From CBDAQD01 sp965275905 (GTDB lineage: Bacteria; Pseudomonadota; Alphaproteobacteria; Rhizobiales; JAJFHC01): a stretch of 64,000 nt of DNA. This document shows, one piece after another, positions 26,724 through 35,160 of the stretch (its first letter is position 1; each line of letters begins with the position of its first letter). Under the pieces are notes generated by a model. That model was not told the origin of the DNA. It ran no database searches and saw nothing but the letters and a program-made list of their open reading frames with translations. Location: contig CBDHYJ010000075.1 of the NCBI GenBank assembly GCA_965275905.1, forward strand, positions 1-64,000, in the 5' to 3' direction. Both the position numbers and the translations under genes were made by a program.

Positions 26724-27737
26724 TCAGTCCTCCATGACCTTTTTCAGGGCTTCGCCGACACGGCCCGGCCCCGGGAAGTACTCCCATTCCTGGGCATGCG
26801 GATAGGGCGTGTCCCAGCCGGTGACGCGGATGACCGGCGCCTCCAGGTGGTAGAAGCAGTTCTCTTGCACCTCCGCCATCAGTTCGGCGCCGAATCCGGA
26901 GGTGCGGGTCGCCTCGTGCACAATCACGCAGCGTCCGGTCTTCTGAACCGACGCCGTGATCGCATCGACATCGAGCGGCAGCAGCGTGCGCAGATCGATG
27001 ATCTCGGCATCGATGCCGGTTGCCTCGGCTGCCGCCTGCGCCACGAAGACCATGGTGCCGTACGCGAGCACCGTGACGTCGGTTCCCTCGCGGCAGATCG
27101 CTGCCTTGCCGAGCGGGACAGGATCCGCACCGTCCGGCACCTCACCCAGGGGATGGGACTTCCAGGAGACGAGCGGCTTGTCGTGATGGCCGTCGAAGGG
27201 CCCGTTATAGAGCCGCTTCGGCTCGAAGAAGATCACAGGGTCCGGATCCTCGATCGAGGCCAGCAGCAGTCCCTTCGCGTCGCGCGGATTGGACGGCATG
27301 ACGACCTTGAGCCCGGAGACATGCGTGAACAATGCTTCGGGGCTCTGGCTGTGGGTCTGGCCGCCGAATATGCCGCCGCCGGTCGGCATGCGGATCACCA
27401 GGGGACAGCTAAAGTCGCCGTTGGAGCGGTGACGGATCCGCGCGGCTTCCTGGGTGATCTGGTCATAGGCCGGGAACACGTAGTCGGCGAACTGGATCTC
27501 GATCACCGGGCGCAGACCGTAGGCGGCCATGCCGATGGCGGCACCGACGATCCCGCCTTCATTGATCGGCGCATCGAAGCACCGCGCCTTGCCGAACTTC
27601 TCCTGCAGGCCAGCCGTGCAACGGAACACGCCGCCGAAAAACCCGACATCCTCGCCGAACACCACGACGCGCTCATCGGCGGTCATGGCCACATCGTGGG
27701 CCTCCCGGATCGCCTCGATCATGGTCATCCGGGCCAT
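26724..27737 (-). CDS. bkdA2: Branched-chain 2-oxoacid dehydrogenase E1 subunit beta
   Basis: 337 residues from the ATG at 27737 (MARMTMIEAIREAHDVAM); the frame runs further upstream but that part is antisense-like and overlaps E1-alpha. Transketolase-like pyrimidine-binding domain (ERVVVFGEDVGFFGGVFRCTAGLQEKFGKARCFDAPINE, EIQFADYVFPAYDQI) and C-terminal transketolase domain (VLAYGTMVFVAQAAA, IIDLRTLLPLD). Forms the alpha2-beta2 E1 that decarboxylates the keto acids of Leu, Ile and Val. Begins 2 bases after the E1-alpha stop. Confidence 0.96.
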   Translation of the reverse strand: MARMTMIEAIREAHDVAMTADERVVVFGEDVGFFGGVFRCTAGLQEKFGKARCFDAPINEGGIVGAAIGMAAYGLRPVIEIQFADYVFPAYDQITQEAARIRHRSNGDFSCPLVIRMPTGGGIFGGQTHSQSPEALFTHVSGLKVVMPSNPRDAKGLLLASIEDPDPVIFFEPKRLYNGPFDGHHDKPLVSWKSHPLGEVPDGADPVPLGKAAICREGTDVTVLAYGTMVFVAQAAAEATGIDAEIIDLRTLLPLDVDAITASVQKTGRCVIVHEATRTSGFGAELMAEVQENCFYHLEAPVIRVTGWDTPYPHAQEWEYFPGPGRVGEALKKVMED

Positions 27738-27739
27738 GC

Positions 27740-28975
27740 TCAGTACCCCGCCTCCTGGCGCTGGCGGATCAGATGCGGCGGCATTGTCTCGTAGACGCCT
27801 TCGAACATGTCGCGCGGGCTCGGCGCCTTGCCGGAGGCGAGCGTGCCGATCGCCTCGGCCTGTTTCTGCACGGTGGTGATCTCGTCCAGGATCTCCGCTT
27901 CGGCCTGTGTGTGGCGCTCCTCGCTCCAGGCCCCGATGGTGATCAGGTGCGTCTTGAGCCGCTCGATGGGATCGCCCAGCGGCCAGGCTGCGGCCTCCTG
28001 TCCCGAACGGTAGGCGGAGGGGTCGTCGCTGGTGGAATGCGCCCCGGCGCGATAGGTGACATGCTCGATCAGCGTCGGCCCGTGGCCGCGCCGCGCGCGT
28101 TCGCACGCCCATTTGGCGACGGCGTGTACGGCCAGATAGTCATTGCCGTCGACCCGGATCGAGGCAATGCCGAACCCGTGGCCGCGTGCGGCGAACGTGC
28201 CCACGCCGCCGCGGGCGATACCCTGGAAGGTCGAAATCGCCCACTGGTTGTTGACGATATTCAGCACCACCGGCGCCTTGTAGGTCGACGCGAAGACCAT
28301 GGCGGCGTGGAAATCGTTTTCAGCCGTCGCGCCATCGCCGATCCAGCCCGCAGCTATGCGCGTGTCGCCCGAGATCGCCGAGGCCATGGCCCAGCCCACC
28401 GATTGCACGAACTGGGTGCCCAGATTGCCGGAGATCGAGAAGAAGCCGTGCTCCTTCGAGCTGTGCATCACCGGCAGCTGGCGGCCATGCAGGGGATCTT
28501 CGGCGTTCGAGAAGATCTGGTTCATGAAGTCCAGCATCGGATAGTCATTGGCGATCAGCAGCCCCGCCTGGCGGTAGGTGGGGAAATTCATGTCGCCCTT
28601 CTCCAGCGCCCGGGCAAAGGCGCAACTGACAGCCTCCTCCCCCAGCGACTGGACGTAGAAGCTGGTCTTGCCCTGGCGCTGTGCGGTGAGCAGCCGCGCA
28701 TCCACGGTCCGCAGCGCCAGCATGTGGCGCAGCCCCTCGCGCAGTTCATCCTCGGTGAGCGCGCCGGCCCAGTCCCCCACCGCCTCGCCCTCGCGGTTCA
28801 GCACCCGGACGATCGAGAACGCCATATCGCGGATGTCATCGGGCTCCACGTCAACCGGTGGACGGTGCACCGCACCCGCGCGCGGAATCTCGAAATCCGA
28901 GAAGTCCGGTGTGTCGCCCGGCCGGCAGCCGGGCTCGGGAACGTTAAGCGACAGCAGGCCTGCGTCATCGTTCAT
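27740..28975 (-). CDS. bkdA1: Branched-chain 2-oxoacid dehydrogenase E1 subunit alpha
   Basis: 411 residues from the ATG at 28975, preceded by AGAGGTG; the frame is open for 14 more codons upstream. The thiamine-diphosphate motif GDGATAENDFHAAMVFASTYKAPVVLNIVNNQ is intact, and the family-specific SLGEEAVSCAFARAL and TYRAGAHSTSDDPSAYR are present. The long N-terminal extension (about 70 residues before the dehydrogenase domain) is typical of Bkd E1-alpha. First gene of the bkd operon and divergent from ddl. No bkdR regulator is adjacent. Confidence 0.95.
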   Translation of the reverse strand: MNDDAGLLSLNVPEPGCRPGDTPDFSDFEIPRAGAVHRPPVDVEPDDIRDMAFSIVRVLNREGEAVGDWAGALTEDELREGLRHMLALRTVDARLLTAQRQGKTSFYVQSLGEEAVSCAFARALEKGDMNFPTYRQAGLLIANDYPMLDFMNQIFSNAEDPLHGRQLPVMHSSKEHGFFSISGNLGTQFVQSVGWAMASAISGDTRIAAGWIGDGATAENDFHAAMVFASTYKAPVVLNIVNNQWAISTFQGIARGGVGTFAARGHGFGIASIRVDGNDYLAVHAVAKWACERARRGHGPTLIEHVTYRAGAHSTSDDPSAYRSGQEAAAWPLGDPIERLKTHLITIGAWSEERHTQAEAEILDEITTVQKQAEAIGTLASGKAPSPRDMFEGVYETMPPHLIRQRQEAGY

Positions 28976-29242
28976 TCGGCACCTCTTCTGCACGGTGTGG
29001 CATCGGACATGTTGCACTGGTCAATGTAGCGAAAGGCGTTCACCGGAAAACCCCGAAATTCGGACAATCGTCCGGAATTCCGCCGGAAGCGGCCATAAAG
29101 CGTGGAAATACAAGCCATTTTCGCTGTGGATATGCACCACCGTCGCGGACACTTCCATTCCCTGGTAGCGCACCGTGCCCGGAACAGGCCGATTCACAAT
29201 TCGTCGCTTTCAGCCCCCCGCAGGCAGTGTTATAGACCCGTC

Positions 29243-30337
29243 ATGACAGACAGAAAAATCAGGGTCGGAATCCTTTTCGGCGGCAGGTCGGCGGAGCACG
29301 AAGTGTCGCTTCAGTCGGCCAAGAACGTCGCCGAGGCGATCGACCGGGACAAGTACGACGTAGCCCTTATCGGCATCGACAAGTCCGGCCGGTGGCTGTT
29401 GCCCAATCAATCCCAATTCCTGCTCGATGCCGCCGACCCCAAGCGCATAGCGCTCAACAGGCAGAACGAGGAAAGCGTGGCGCTTGTCCCCCAGAGCGGC
29501 GGGGAGCTGACCGACCTGACGGCCGGTGGCGCGCACTCCTCGATCGGCGTCGTCTTCCCGATCCTCCACGGCCCGTTCGGCGAGGACGGCACCGTGCAGG
29601 GCCTGTTGAAACTTGCCGGCGTGCCGTTTGTCGGTGCGGGGGTCCTCGGCTCGGCCGTCGGCATGGACAAGGACGTGATGAAACGCCTGCTGCGGGACGC
29701 GGGCATTCCGATCGGCCGGTTCCTTGTCCTGAAACGAGGCGACGCCCTCGACTTCGACGCGTTAGCGAGCGAGCTCGGCCTGCCGTTTTTCGTCAAGCCG
29801 GCCAATCTCGGTTCCTCCGTCGGCGTGCACAAGGTCACCGACCGGCAATCGTTCGATCAGGCCGTTGAAGACGCCTTCGGCTATGACATGAAAGTCCTGG
29901 CCGAAGAGTTCATCAACGGCAGGGAACTCGAATGCGCCGTTCTCGGCAATCAGAACCCGCAAGCGTCCGTGGTCGGCGAAATCGTCCCGAGCCACGATTT
30001 CTATTCCTACGAGGCGAAATACATCGACGAGCACGGAGCAGCGCTCAAGATCCCCGCGGATATCCCGGACGCCCTGAGCGACGAGATCCGGGACCTGTCC
30101 ATCCGGACGTTCAAGGCCCTTGAATGCGAAGGACTTGGCCGGGTCGATTGCTTTCTCAAGCGCGACGGCGGTCTGATCGTGAACGAGATCAACACCATTC
30201 CCGGTTTCACGAAGATCAGCATGTATCCAAGCCTCTGGGAGGCCAGCGGCGTGTCATATCCGGAGCTCATCAACCGCCTGATCGAGCTTGCCATCGAGCG
30301 CTTCGAACGCGAGCAGAACCTGAAGACATCGTTCTAG
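29243..30337 (+). CDS. ddl: D-alanine--D-alanine ligase
   Basis: 364 residues from the ATG at 29243. Makes the D-Ala-D-Ala dipeptide of peptidoglycan precursors in the cytoplasm. N-terminal ILFGGRSAEHEVSLQSAKNV, then PILHGPFGEDGTVQGLLKLAGVPFVGAGVLGSAVGMDKDVMK, and the ATP-grasp region with FVKPANLGSSVGVHKV and FLKRDGGLIVNEINTIPGFT (metal ligands E and N). The length (with the omega-loop region) fits the DdlA-type subfamily. Isolated from any mur/fts cluster. Upstream in-frame codons to 29102 are not needed. Confidence 0.95.
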   Translation: MTDRKIRVGILFGGRSAEHEVSLQSAKNVAEAIDRDKYDVALIGIDKSGRWLLPNQSQFLLDAADPKRIALNRQNEESVALVPQSGGELTDLTAGGAHSSIGVVFPILHGPFGEDGTVQGLLKLAGVPFVGAGVLGSAVGMDKDVMKRLLRDAGIPIGRFLVLKRGDALDFDALASELGLPFFVKPANLGSSVGVHKVTDRQSFDQAVEDAFGYDMKVLAEEFINGRELECAVLGNQNPQASVVGEIVPSHDFYSYEAKYIDEHGAALKIPADIPDALSDEIRDLSIRTFKALECEGLGRVDCFLKRDGGLIVNEINTIPGFTKISMYPSLWEASGVSYPELINRLIELAIERFEREQNLKTSF

Positions 30338-30431
30338 GTCTGCACCGAACCTGGCGAAGCGCGACGGATGGCGTATATAGAGACCGGATCTGATACCTAA
30401 GGCCGACCGCCACCGCAGAAGAGTCCGAGAG

Positions 30432-30647
30432 ATGCCCGTCCGCCTCCGCAAGTTCATCGGCGCCATCGTGCTGTTCGTCTTCCTGATGATCTACGCCCTC
30501 GTGGTCATGGCCTTTGCCGCCAACCACATGCAGGACGCCGGCAAGATCCTGGAGGGGGTTTTCTACGTGGTCGCCGGGCTGGCCTGGGTGCTGCCGGCGG
30601 GCCTCCTTGTCACCTGGATGCAGCGCCCGGACCGCAGTGCCGAGTGA
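30432..30647 (+). CDS. DUF2842 family small membrane protein
   Basis: 71 residues with two hydrophobic segments (FIGAIVLFVFLMIYALVVMAFAAN and VFYVVAGLAWVLPAGLLVTWM) and a short polar tail. Matches the alphaproteobacterial DUF2842 pattern, a family of unknown function often found near ctaA, which lies about 6.4 kb away here. AGAGAG precedes the ATG. Confidence 0.8.
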   Translation: MPVRLRKFIGAIVLFVFLMIYALVVMAFAANHMQDAGKILEGVFYVVAGLAWVLPAGLLVTWMQRPDRSAE

Positions 30648-30664
30648 GGGTCCGGCGGTAAGCA

Positions 30665-31087
30665 CAAGGCCCGTCTCCCGGAAGCCCGGAAGGGCTGTCC
30701 GGGACCGTTCCAAACGTATACCGGTGAGATTGGTACGGCCCCGGTCTGCCCTGCGGGCAACCGGGGAACATGAAACCCGTTTCCCGGGCACCGACCCGGG
30801 ACCCATTTATCGGCGCTTCAGACCGCAGCAAACGCCAATGGGCCCTGGATCAAGTCCAGGGAACGCGGCCTCTTGTGTCATCCTTGGCCGAGCGGTCAGC
30901 GAGGCCGAGGATCCATTGGCGGATACTGCGGACGGTTGACGGGATAATTGGTTCCTCGCCGTCGCTTCGCTCCGGCAAGGATGACGGGTGGAGATAAACC
31001 CGCACCCGTCCGTCACAACATCACTTGTCATGCTCGTGCTTGACACGAGCATCTGGCGGGCTGCAACGAGACCCTCGGGTCAAGCCC
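30665..31087. repeat. Intergenic palindromic repeat cluster, interrupted by the IS4 element
   Basis: From left to right: the CCCGGAAGCCC…GGGCTGTCCGGG plus CCCCGGTCTGCCC…GGGCAACCGGGG unit (about 30671-30770); the ACCCATTTATCGGCGCTTCAG…CCTGGATCAAGTCCAGG unit (about 30785-30872); a GTCATCCTTGGCCGAGCGG…GGCAAGGATGAC unit (about 30878-30992); and the left half of a TGCTCGTGCTTGACACGAGCA plus CCTCGGGTCAAGCCCGAGG unit from 31024. The right half of the last unit continues at 32343, after the insertion. No gene. Confidence 0.85.
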
Positions 31088-32342
31088 ACTGTTGTCCGGT
31101 TTAGCATTGGAGTTGAAGTTTATACTGCCCGGGGGAGTGCGCTTGTGTTTGGTGTTTTGGCGGTCTGAACAGATCTTCGAGCGGCTTTCTCATCATGAGC
31201 ATCTTGTTTGCGAGCCGTGCCAGGGTTTGCAGGCTGGGTGATGATGACCGGTGTCTTTGAGCCAGACGCAGCAGCAGATAGGCGATCAGTGCGGTAAGGA
31301 TCTGGATGCGTATGGCATTAGGGCTGGTGCCCATGAAGTGTTTGATTTTAAGGTTCTGCTTGATCCACTTGAAGAACAGTTCGACCTGCCAGCGGGCTTT
31401 GTAGAGGGCTGCGATGTGCTCGGCCGGAGAGCTGAGATCATTGGTCACGAGCCTGAGGATTTTGCCTGTATCGATACCAACCTCGACGACACGCACCGGC
31501 TTGGCATAGGGGTTTTGCCTGCTGCCGGACAGCCGCTTTGACAGCCGCGCGATGACGTCCGAGACGATGGCCGTGTCGGGACCGACGTCCAGGCGTTTTA
31601 TGATGTGGACCGGCGAATTGCTCTTCAGCCGTGTCACGAAGCGGCAGTCATGGGCATCGAGATCGGCCCAGAAAGCGAAGTCATAGTAAGCTTTATCAAA
31701 CACATAGGTCGCCCCCGGCTCGATCGCGAAGGCCTTGGCGGGCGTGATGTCGTTGACCCTGTCGGTGGTGACCGCATAGCAGGTCGGCCGGTCGTTGCCG
31801 GGATCATAGACCACATGCAGCTTGACGGCTCCGCTGGGTGACCAGCTTTCGATCCGCCTGCCGGCCAGAATGCGCGTGGCATCGATCAGACGCAGCATCT
31901 CGCGAGGGCCCTTGCCCGGATCAAGCTGAGCGATCAGCATACCCAGCAATTGCTCGAACAGGGCAACCGGACGGCCGGCATTGGCATCGGCAAGGGTCGA
32001 GCGGCGCACCTTGGCCAGACCCAGATGGCTGTGCGTGCCCGGCACGGCATCAAGCGCGGCGGTTACGTCGCGCAGAGAACGAGCGCCCGACAACTGCGCA
32101 AACAGCATGGCCACCAAATGGCTCCAGGGATCAAGCCGGCGCACCCGGTGGCCGGCTTTGGTCTGTTCCACAAGATGTTTGAACCGGTGGCGGGGAATAA
32201 ACTTCAAAAGCGCGCCAAAAATCGTATCCTGATACGGCATGGTCTGGGCTCCCAATTCGAGCTTCAACTCCGGTGTTTGTTGCAAAACCCAGTTGAATCC
32301 AGACCATGCGCCTTGTCCACAAAATCTAAACCGGACAACAGT
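31088..32342 (-). mobile_element. Complete IS4-family insertion sequence, 1255 bp
   Basis: Bounded by perfect 17-bp terminal inverted repeats, ACTGTTGTCCGGTTTAG at 31088-31104 and its complement at 32326-32342. It is flanked on both sides by the 11-bp direct repeat GGGTCAAGCCC (31077-31087 and 32343-32353), the length expected for IS4 target duplication. Removing the element and one copy of the duplication restores the intact palindrome CCTCGGGTCAAGCCCGAGG of a resident intergenic repeat. Intact ends and gene suggest recent, possibly active, transposition. Confidence 0.96.
31101..32240 (-). CDS. IS4-family transposase
   Basis: 379 residues from the ATG at 32240 (MPYQDTIFGALLKF); an in-frame TTG at 32285 would add 15 residues. 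N-terminal DUF4372-like region, then the DDE domain: D in RLIDATRI, D in VFDKAYYDFAF, and the E of the IS4 Y-x2-R-x3-E-x6-K box in YKARWQVELFFKWIKQ. The stop codon lies inside the terminal inverted repeat, so the gene fills the element. Confidence 0.95.
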   Translation of the reverse strand: MPYQDTIFGALLKFIPRHRFKHLVEQTKAGHRVRRLDPWSHLVAMLFAQLSGARSLRDVTAALDAVPGTHSHLGLAKVRRSTLADANAGRPVALFEQLLGMLIAQLDPGKGPREMLRLIDATRILAGRRIESWSPSGAVKLHVVYDPGNDRPTCYAVTTDRVNDITPAKAFAIEPGATYVFDKAYYDFAFWADLDAHDCRFVTRLKSNSPVHIIKRLDVGPDTAIVSDVIARLSKRLSGSRQNPYAKPVRVVEVGIDTGKILRLVTNDLSSPAEHIAALYKARWQVELFFKWIKQNLKIKHFMGTSPNAIRIQILTALIAYLLLRLAQRHRSSSPSLQTLARLANKMLMMRKPLEDLFRPPKHQTQAHSPGQYKLQLQC

Positions 32343-32400
32343 GGGTCAAGCCCGAGGGTGACAATGAAGGGGTGCGATGGCAGGGACGGCGCGTGGAGAC

Positions 32401-32554
32401 AAGCCCACGCGACAGTTACATAATTACAACGCTTAATCGTGGAACGCCCCACCCGCCGGCGTTTGGCCTAGGCAAGTATAACTCAGATTGATACCTTCGA
32501 TTTGCTGGAAGTGAAAATCGATTCGACGAAGCAACTGCATGGGGTGCTGCAGCG
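32401..32554 (+). promoter_or_regulatory. Conserved leader/promoter block, copy 1
   Basis: About 155 bases directly upstream of the barrel gene at 32555 match blocks upstream of the barrel genes at 35161 and 37856. Shared elements in order: GCCCAC-CGAC, TTGGC..AGGCAAGTATAACTCA with ATTGATA, a GATTCGACG segment, and GCAACTGCA-GGGGTGCTGC just before the ATG. It probably holds the promoter and 5' UTR of this family. No classical Shine-Dalgarno is visible. Confidence 0.6.
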
Positions 32555-34492
32555 ATGCGCGGGCTAGGCGTTTTTTCCACCACTCTGCTGGCGTGTCTGC
32601 TGCTGATCCGCGGTTCCGTGGAGCCGCAGGCCCAGCCCATCACATCCGAACAGTGGGAAGGTTTCTATCTCGGCACCCATGTGGGCGCGGTCGACTCCTC
32701 GACCGGCGTCCTCGATCTGACCAACCAGATTTTCGACACTAATGGCGTTACTATCTTCACCAACGATCTGAACGTGACGGGCGGCATCCATGCCGGATAT
32801 AATTTCCAGTCTGGAAACCGCGTGTTCGGTATCGAGGCCGACTGGAGTTGGACCGATGCCGGACGGAGCCGCCTTTTCGATCGAGATGATCATTTCGTGT
32901 CGTCGCAGATTGACGGCTTTGGCAGCATTCGCGGCCGGGCGGGGCTCGCGGTCGACAACGCCCTGATCTACTTCACCGGCGGTGTCGGCCTCGTCGATCT
33001 CAACCTTACCGGATTTGACAATGCGACCGAGGTGGTTTCGTTCGACGAGCAGATCACCGCTGTCGTGGGTGCAGGTGCGGAGGCCAAACTCAGCGGCAAC
33101 CTCTCCGCCCGGCTGGAATATCTTCACTATTTCGGCGGCAATGAAAGAGACCTTTGCCAGACGTGCACAGACCCCGCACACGGTTCGGTGGACCTCCAGG
33201 TGGTCCGGGTCGGCGTTACCTATCATATCGGCGACAATCCGGAGCCTGAAGATCCCGGCGGCAACGATCCATGGAGCGGATTTTACCTCGGCGCACACGC
33301 GGGTGCCGCCGAGACCGGCAGCGGCCTGTTTGATGAATCCCAAAACGTCTATCGCCTGGAGGGAACGGTGTTCACCGGCGATATCAGCGCCGCCGGCGGG
33401 GTCCACGCCGGATACAACCACGTCATCCGTTCGCTCCTCCTGAGCATCGAGGCCGACTGGAGTTGGACCGATGCGGGGTCTTCGCGGATCTTTGACGACG
33501 GACGGATCAAATCCTCTGACATTGACGGCTTTGGCAGCGTACGAGGCCGGCTGGGCGTCGTGTCGGGCAACGCCGCCGCGTATATCACCGGTGGCGTCGG
33601 GCTTGTCGATTCGACGGTGAAGGGATCGGATAATAGTGTGCCCCCCGATGCTGTCAGCATCAAGGATCAATTCGCTCTTGTCGCCGGCGCGGGCACCGAA
33701 GTGAAGCTCTCCTCCAGCCTTTCGACCCGGCTGGAATATCTCTATTACGGCTTCGACGAAAAGAGCGACACCTGCGCCGCGTGCAACGGCCAGCCCGCCC
33801 TTGCCGACGGGTCGATCCACTATGTCAGGGCCGGGGTGACCTATCACCTGAACGACACGCCTGCCGACGCGAATGACAACGAGGCCACCACCTGGACCGG
33901 CTTTTACGGCGGCGCACATGCCGGCGTGGCGCACACCAAGACCAGCATTCGTGACGAAAGCGATGGTGATCTCTTTGCCGACGGCGGCCTGACGGTGTTT
34001 ACCCGGTCGACCGATCCGGCAGGCGGTGTCTACGCCGGATACAATTATCAGTGGGGCAATGCCGTTTTCGGACTGGAAGGTGATTACACCTTTGTCGATG
34101 CGAGCAAGGGCGGGCCCTTTGACGGCGGCGATGATTTCAGGGACTCTGAAATCCGCGGCTTTGGCAGCGTCCGCGGACGGCTGGGCCTGGCCACCGGCGA
34201 TGCCCTGTTTTACACCACCGGCGGCATCGGCTTTGTCGATGCGACACTGTCAGGCGGAAACTCCGCTGTTCCGGGCCAGGTCGTCAAATTCAAGAATTTC
34301 ACGGCCCTTGTCGCCGGCGGCGGCGTCGCCTTCAAGCTGACGGATAACATCGCTTTCCGGACCGAGTATCTCTATTACGGCTTCGACGAAAAGTCCGATA
34401 GCTGCGCAACGGCGGCTTGCGCCCAGCAGCCCGCGTTCGGCGGCGGCGCCATCCACAGCGCCCGCGCCGGCCTGACCTTCCTGCTGAACTGA
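32555..34492 (+). CDS. Triple-barrel outer membrane protein A (three fused Omp25-like domains)
   Basis: 645 residues. Signal peptide (about 1-27, ending PQAQ) then three homologous units of about 205 residues starting at about residues 33 (EQWEGFYLGTHVGA), 238 (DPWSGFYLGAHAGA) and 444 (TTWTGFYGGAHAGV). Each unit shows the small 8-strand barrel pattern of the Omp25/RopB (PF13505-like) family: GGxxAGYN, FGIEADWSWTDAG, GFGSIRGRAGLA, LIYFTGGVGLVD, EAKLSGNLSARLEYLHYF, VRVGVTYH. Every unit carries a Cys pair (CQTC, CAAC, CATAAC) before its last strand. A single Omp25-type protein is one such unit, so this is a genuine tandem fusion. The C-terminus is TFLLN, not the usual aromatic residue. Function unknown; structural porin or surface protein likely. 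Confidence 0.85.
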   Translation: MRGLGVFSTTLLACLLLIRGSVEPQAQPITSEQWEGFYLGTHVGAVDSSTGVLDLTNQIFDTNGVTIFTNDLNVTGGIHAGYNFQSGNRVFGIEADWSWTDAGRSRLFDRDDHFVSSQIDGFGSIRGRAGLAVDNALIYFTGGVGLVDLNLTGFDNATEVVSFDEQITAVVGAGAEAKLSGNLSARLEYLHYFGGNERDLCQTCTDPAHGSVDLQVVRVGVTYHIGDNPEPEDPGGNDPWSGFYLGAHAGAAETGSGLFDESQNVYRLEGTVFTGDISAAGGVHAGYNHVIRSLLLSIEADWSWTDAGSSRIFDDGRIKSSDIDGFGSVRGRLGVVSGNAAAYITGGVGLVDSTVKGSDNSVPPDAVSIKDQFALVAGAGTEVKLSSSLSTRLEYLYYGFDEKSDTCAACNGQPALADGSIHYVRAGVTYHLNDTPADANDNEATTWTGFYGGAHAGVAHTKTSIRDESDGDLFADGGLTVFTRSTDPAGGVYAGYNYQWGNAVFGLEGDYTFVDASKGGPFDGGDDFRDSEIRGFGSVRGRLGLATGDALFYTTGGIGFVDATLSGGNSAVPGQVVKFKNFTALVAGGGVAFKLTDNIAFRTEYLYYGFDEKSDSCATAACAQQPAFGGGAIHSARAGLTFLLN

Positions 34493-34494
34493 TT

Positions 34495-34975
34495 TCCGTT
34501 TCCCGGGTGCTGCGCAGCACGCACTGGTGCGCTGCCAACCCGGGACCGTTCCAAACGCATACCGATGAGATTGGTACGGCCCCGGTCTGCCCTCCGGGCA
34601 ACCGGGGAACGCCCCCCCTCTTCTGTCACCCCGCGCTTGACGCGGGGTCCAGCGGCGCATCTCTGCCGTCGTAGTCTCCCGCTGGATGCCGGATCGCGCT
34701 CACGCTTGTCCGGCAAGACACTCAGGTCAGTATCCCGTTTCCCGGAAGCCCGTATGGGCTGTCCGGGACCGTTTCAAACGCATACCGGTGAGATTGGTAC
34801 GGCCCCGGTCTGCCCTCCGGGCAACCGGGGAACGAATGCGCGCATTGCATCGAGCACACTACCGTCGTTCCCGTCCCCGATCAGGTCGGGGACCGGCTCC
34901 GGCGGGAACCCAGAGCGATATGGCACGGCTCCGGTATGCGGCCTCTGGATTCCCGTCTTCACGGGAATGACGATT
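34495..34975. repeat. Intergenic palindromic repeat cluster
   Basis: Contains two copies of the CCCGGG…CCGTTCCAAACG…CCCCGGTCTGCCC…GGGCAACCGGGG unit (about 34499-34610 and 34738-34834). Between them is a TGTCACCCCGCGCTTGACGC-GGGGTCCAGC…GCTGGATGCCGGATC…GGCAAGAC unit (about 34625-34725). After them is a GATCAGGTCGGGGACCGGCTCCGG…GATTCCCGTCTTCACGGGAATGAC unit (about 34875-34972). No gene; the short frames here are repeat translations. Confidence 0.85.
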
Positions 34976-35007
34976 AGGATTTGCCGCCCGGCCCCAGCTC
35001 AAATCGA

Positions 35008-35160
35008 AGCCCACACGACCGTCTCATTTTTGCAACTCCCAATTGCACAAAGAGCACCACCCGGCGTTCGAGAGTTGGCAAGTATTTCCAAAATTGATAG
35101 GTTTATTTGGCTAGGACCAAAGACCGATTCTACGGGGCAACTGCACGGGGTGATGCAGCC
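35008..35160 (+). promoter_or_regulatory. Conserved leader/promoter block, copy 2
   Basis: Same order of elements as the block at 32401: GCCCACACGACCGT, a TTTTTGCAAC tract, GTTGGCAAGTAT, AAATTGATAGG, GGCTAGGAC, CGATTCTACGGGGCAACTGC and ACGGGGTGATGCAGCC, ending at the start codon. Very similar to copy 3. Confidence 0.65.

Noticed and set aside
30665..31087. CRISPR array
   Set aside because: Repeats are palindromic modules of several families with irregular spacing; no constant repeat with equal unique spacers and no cas genes.
14788..32342. Composite transposon bounded by the two insertion sequences
   Set aside because: The two elements belong to different families (IS5 and IS4), and the DNA between them includes core genes such as bkd, ddl and ctaA.
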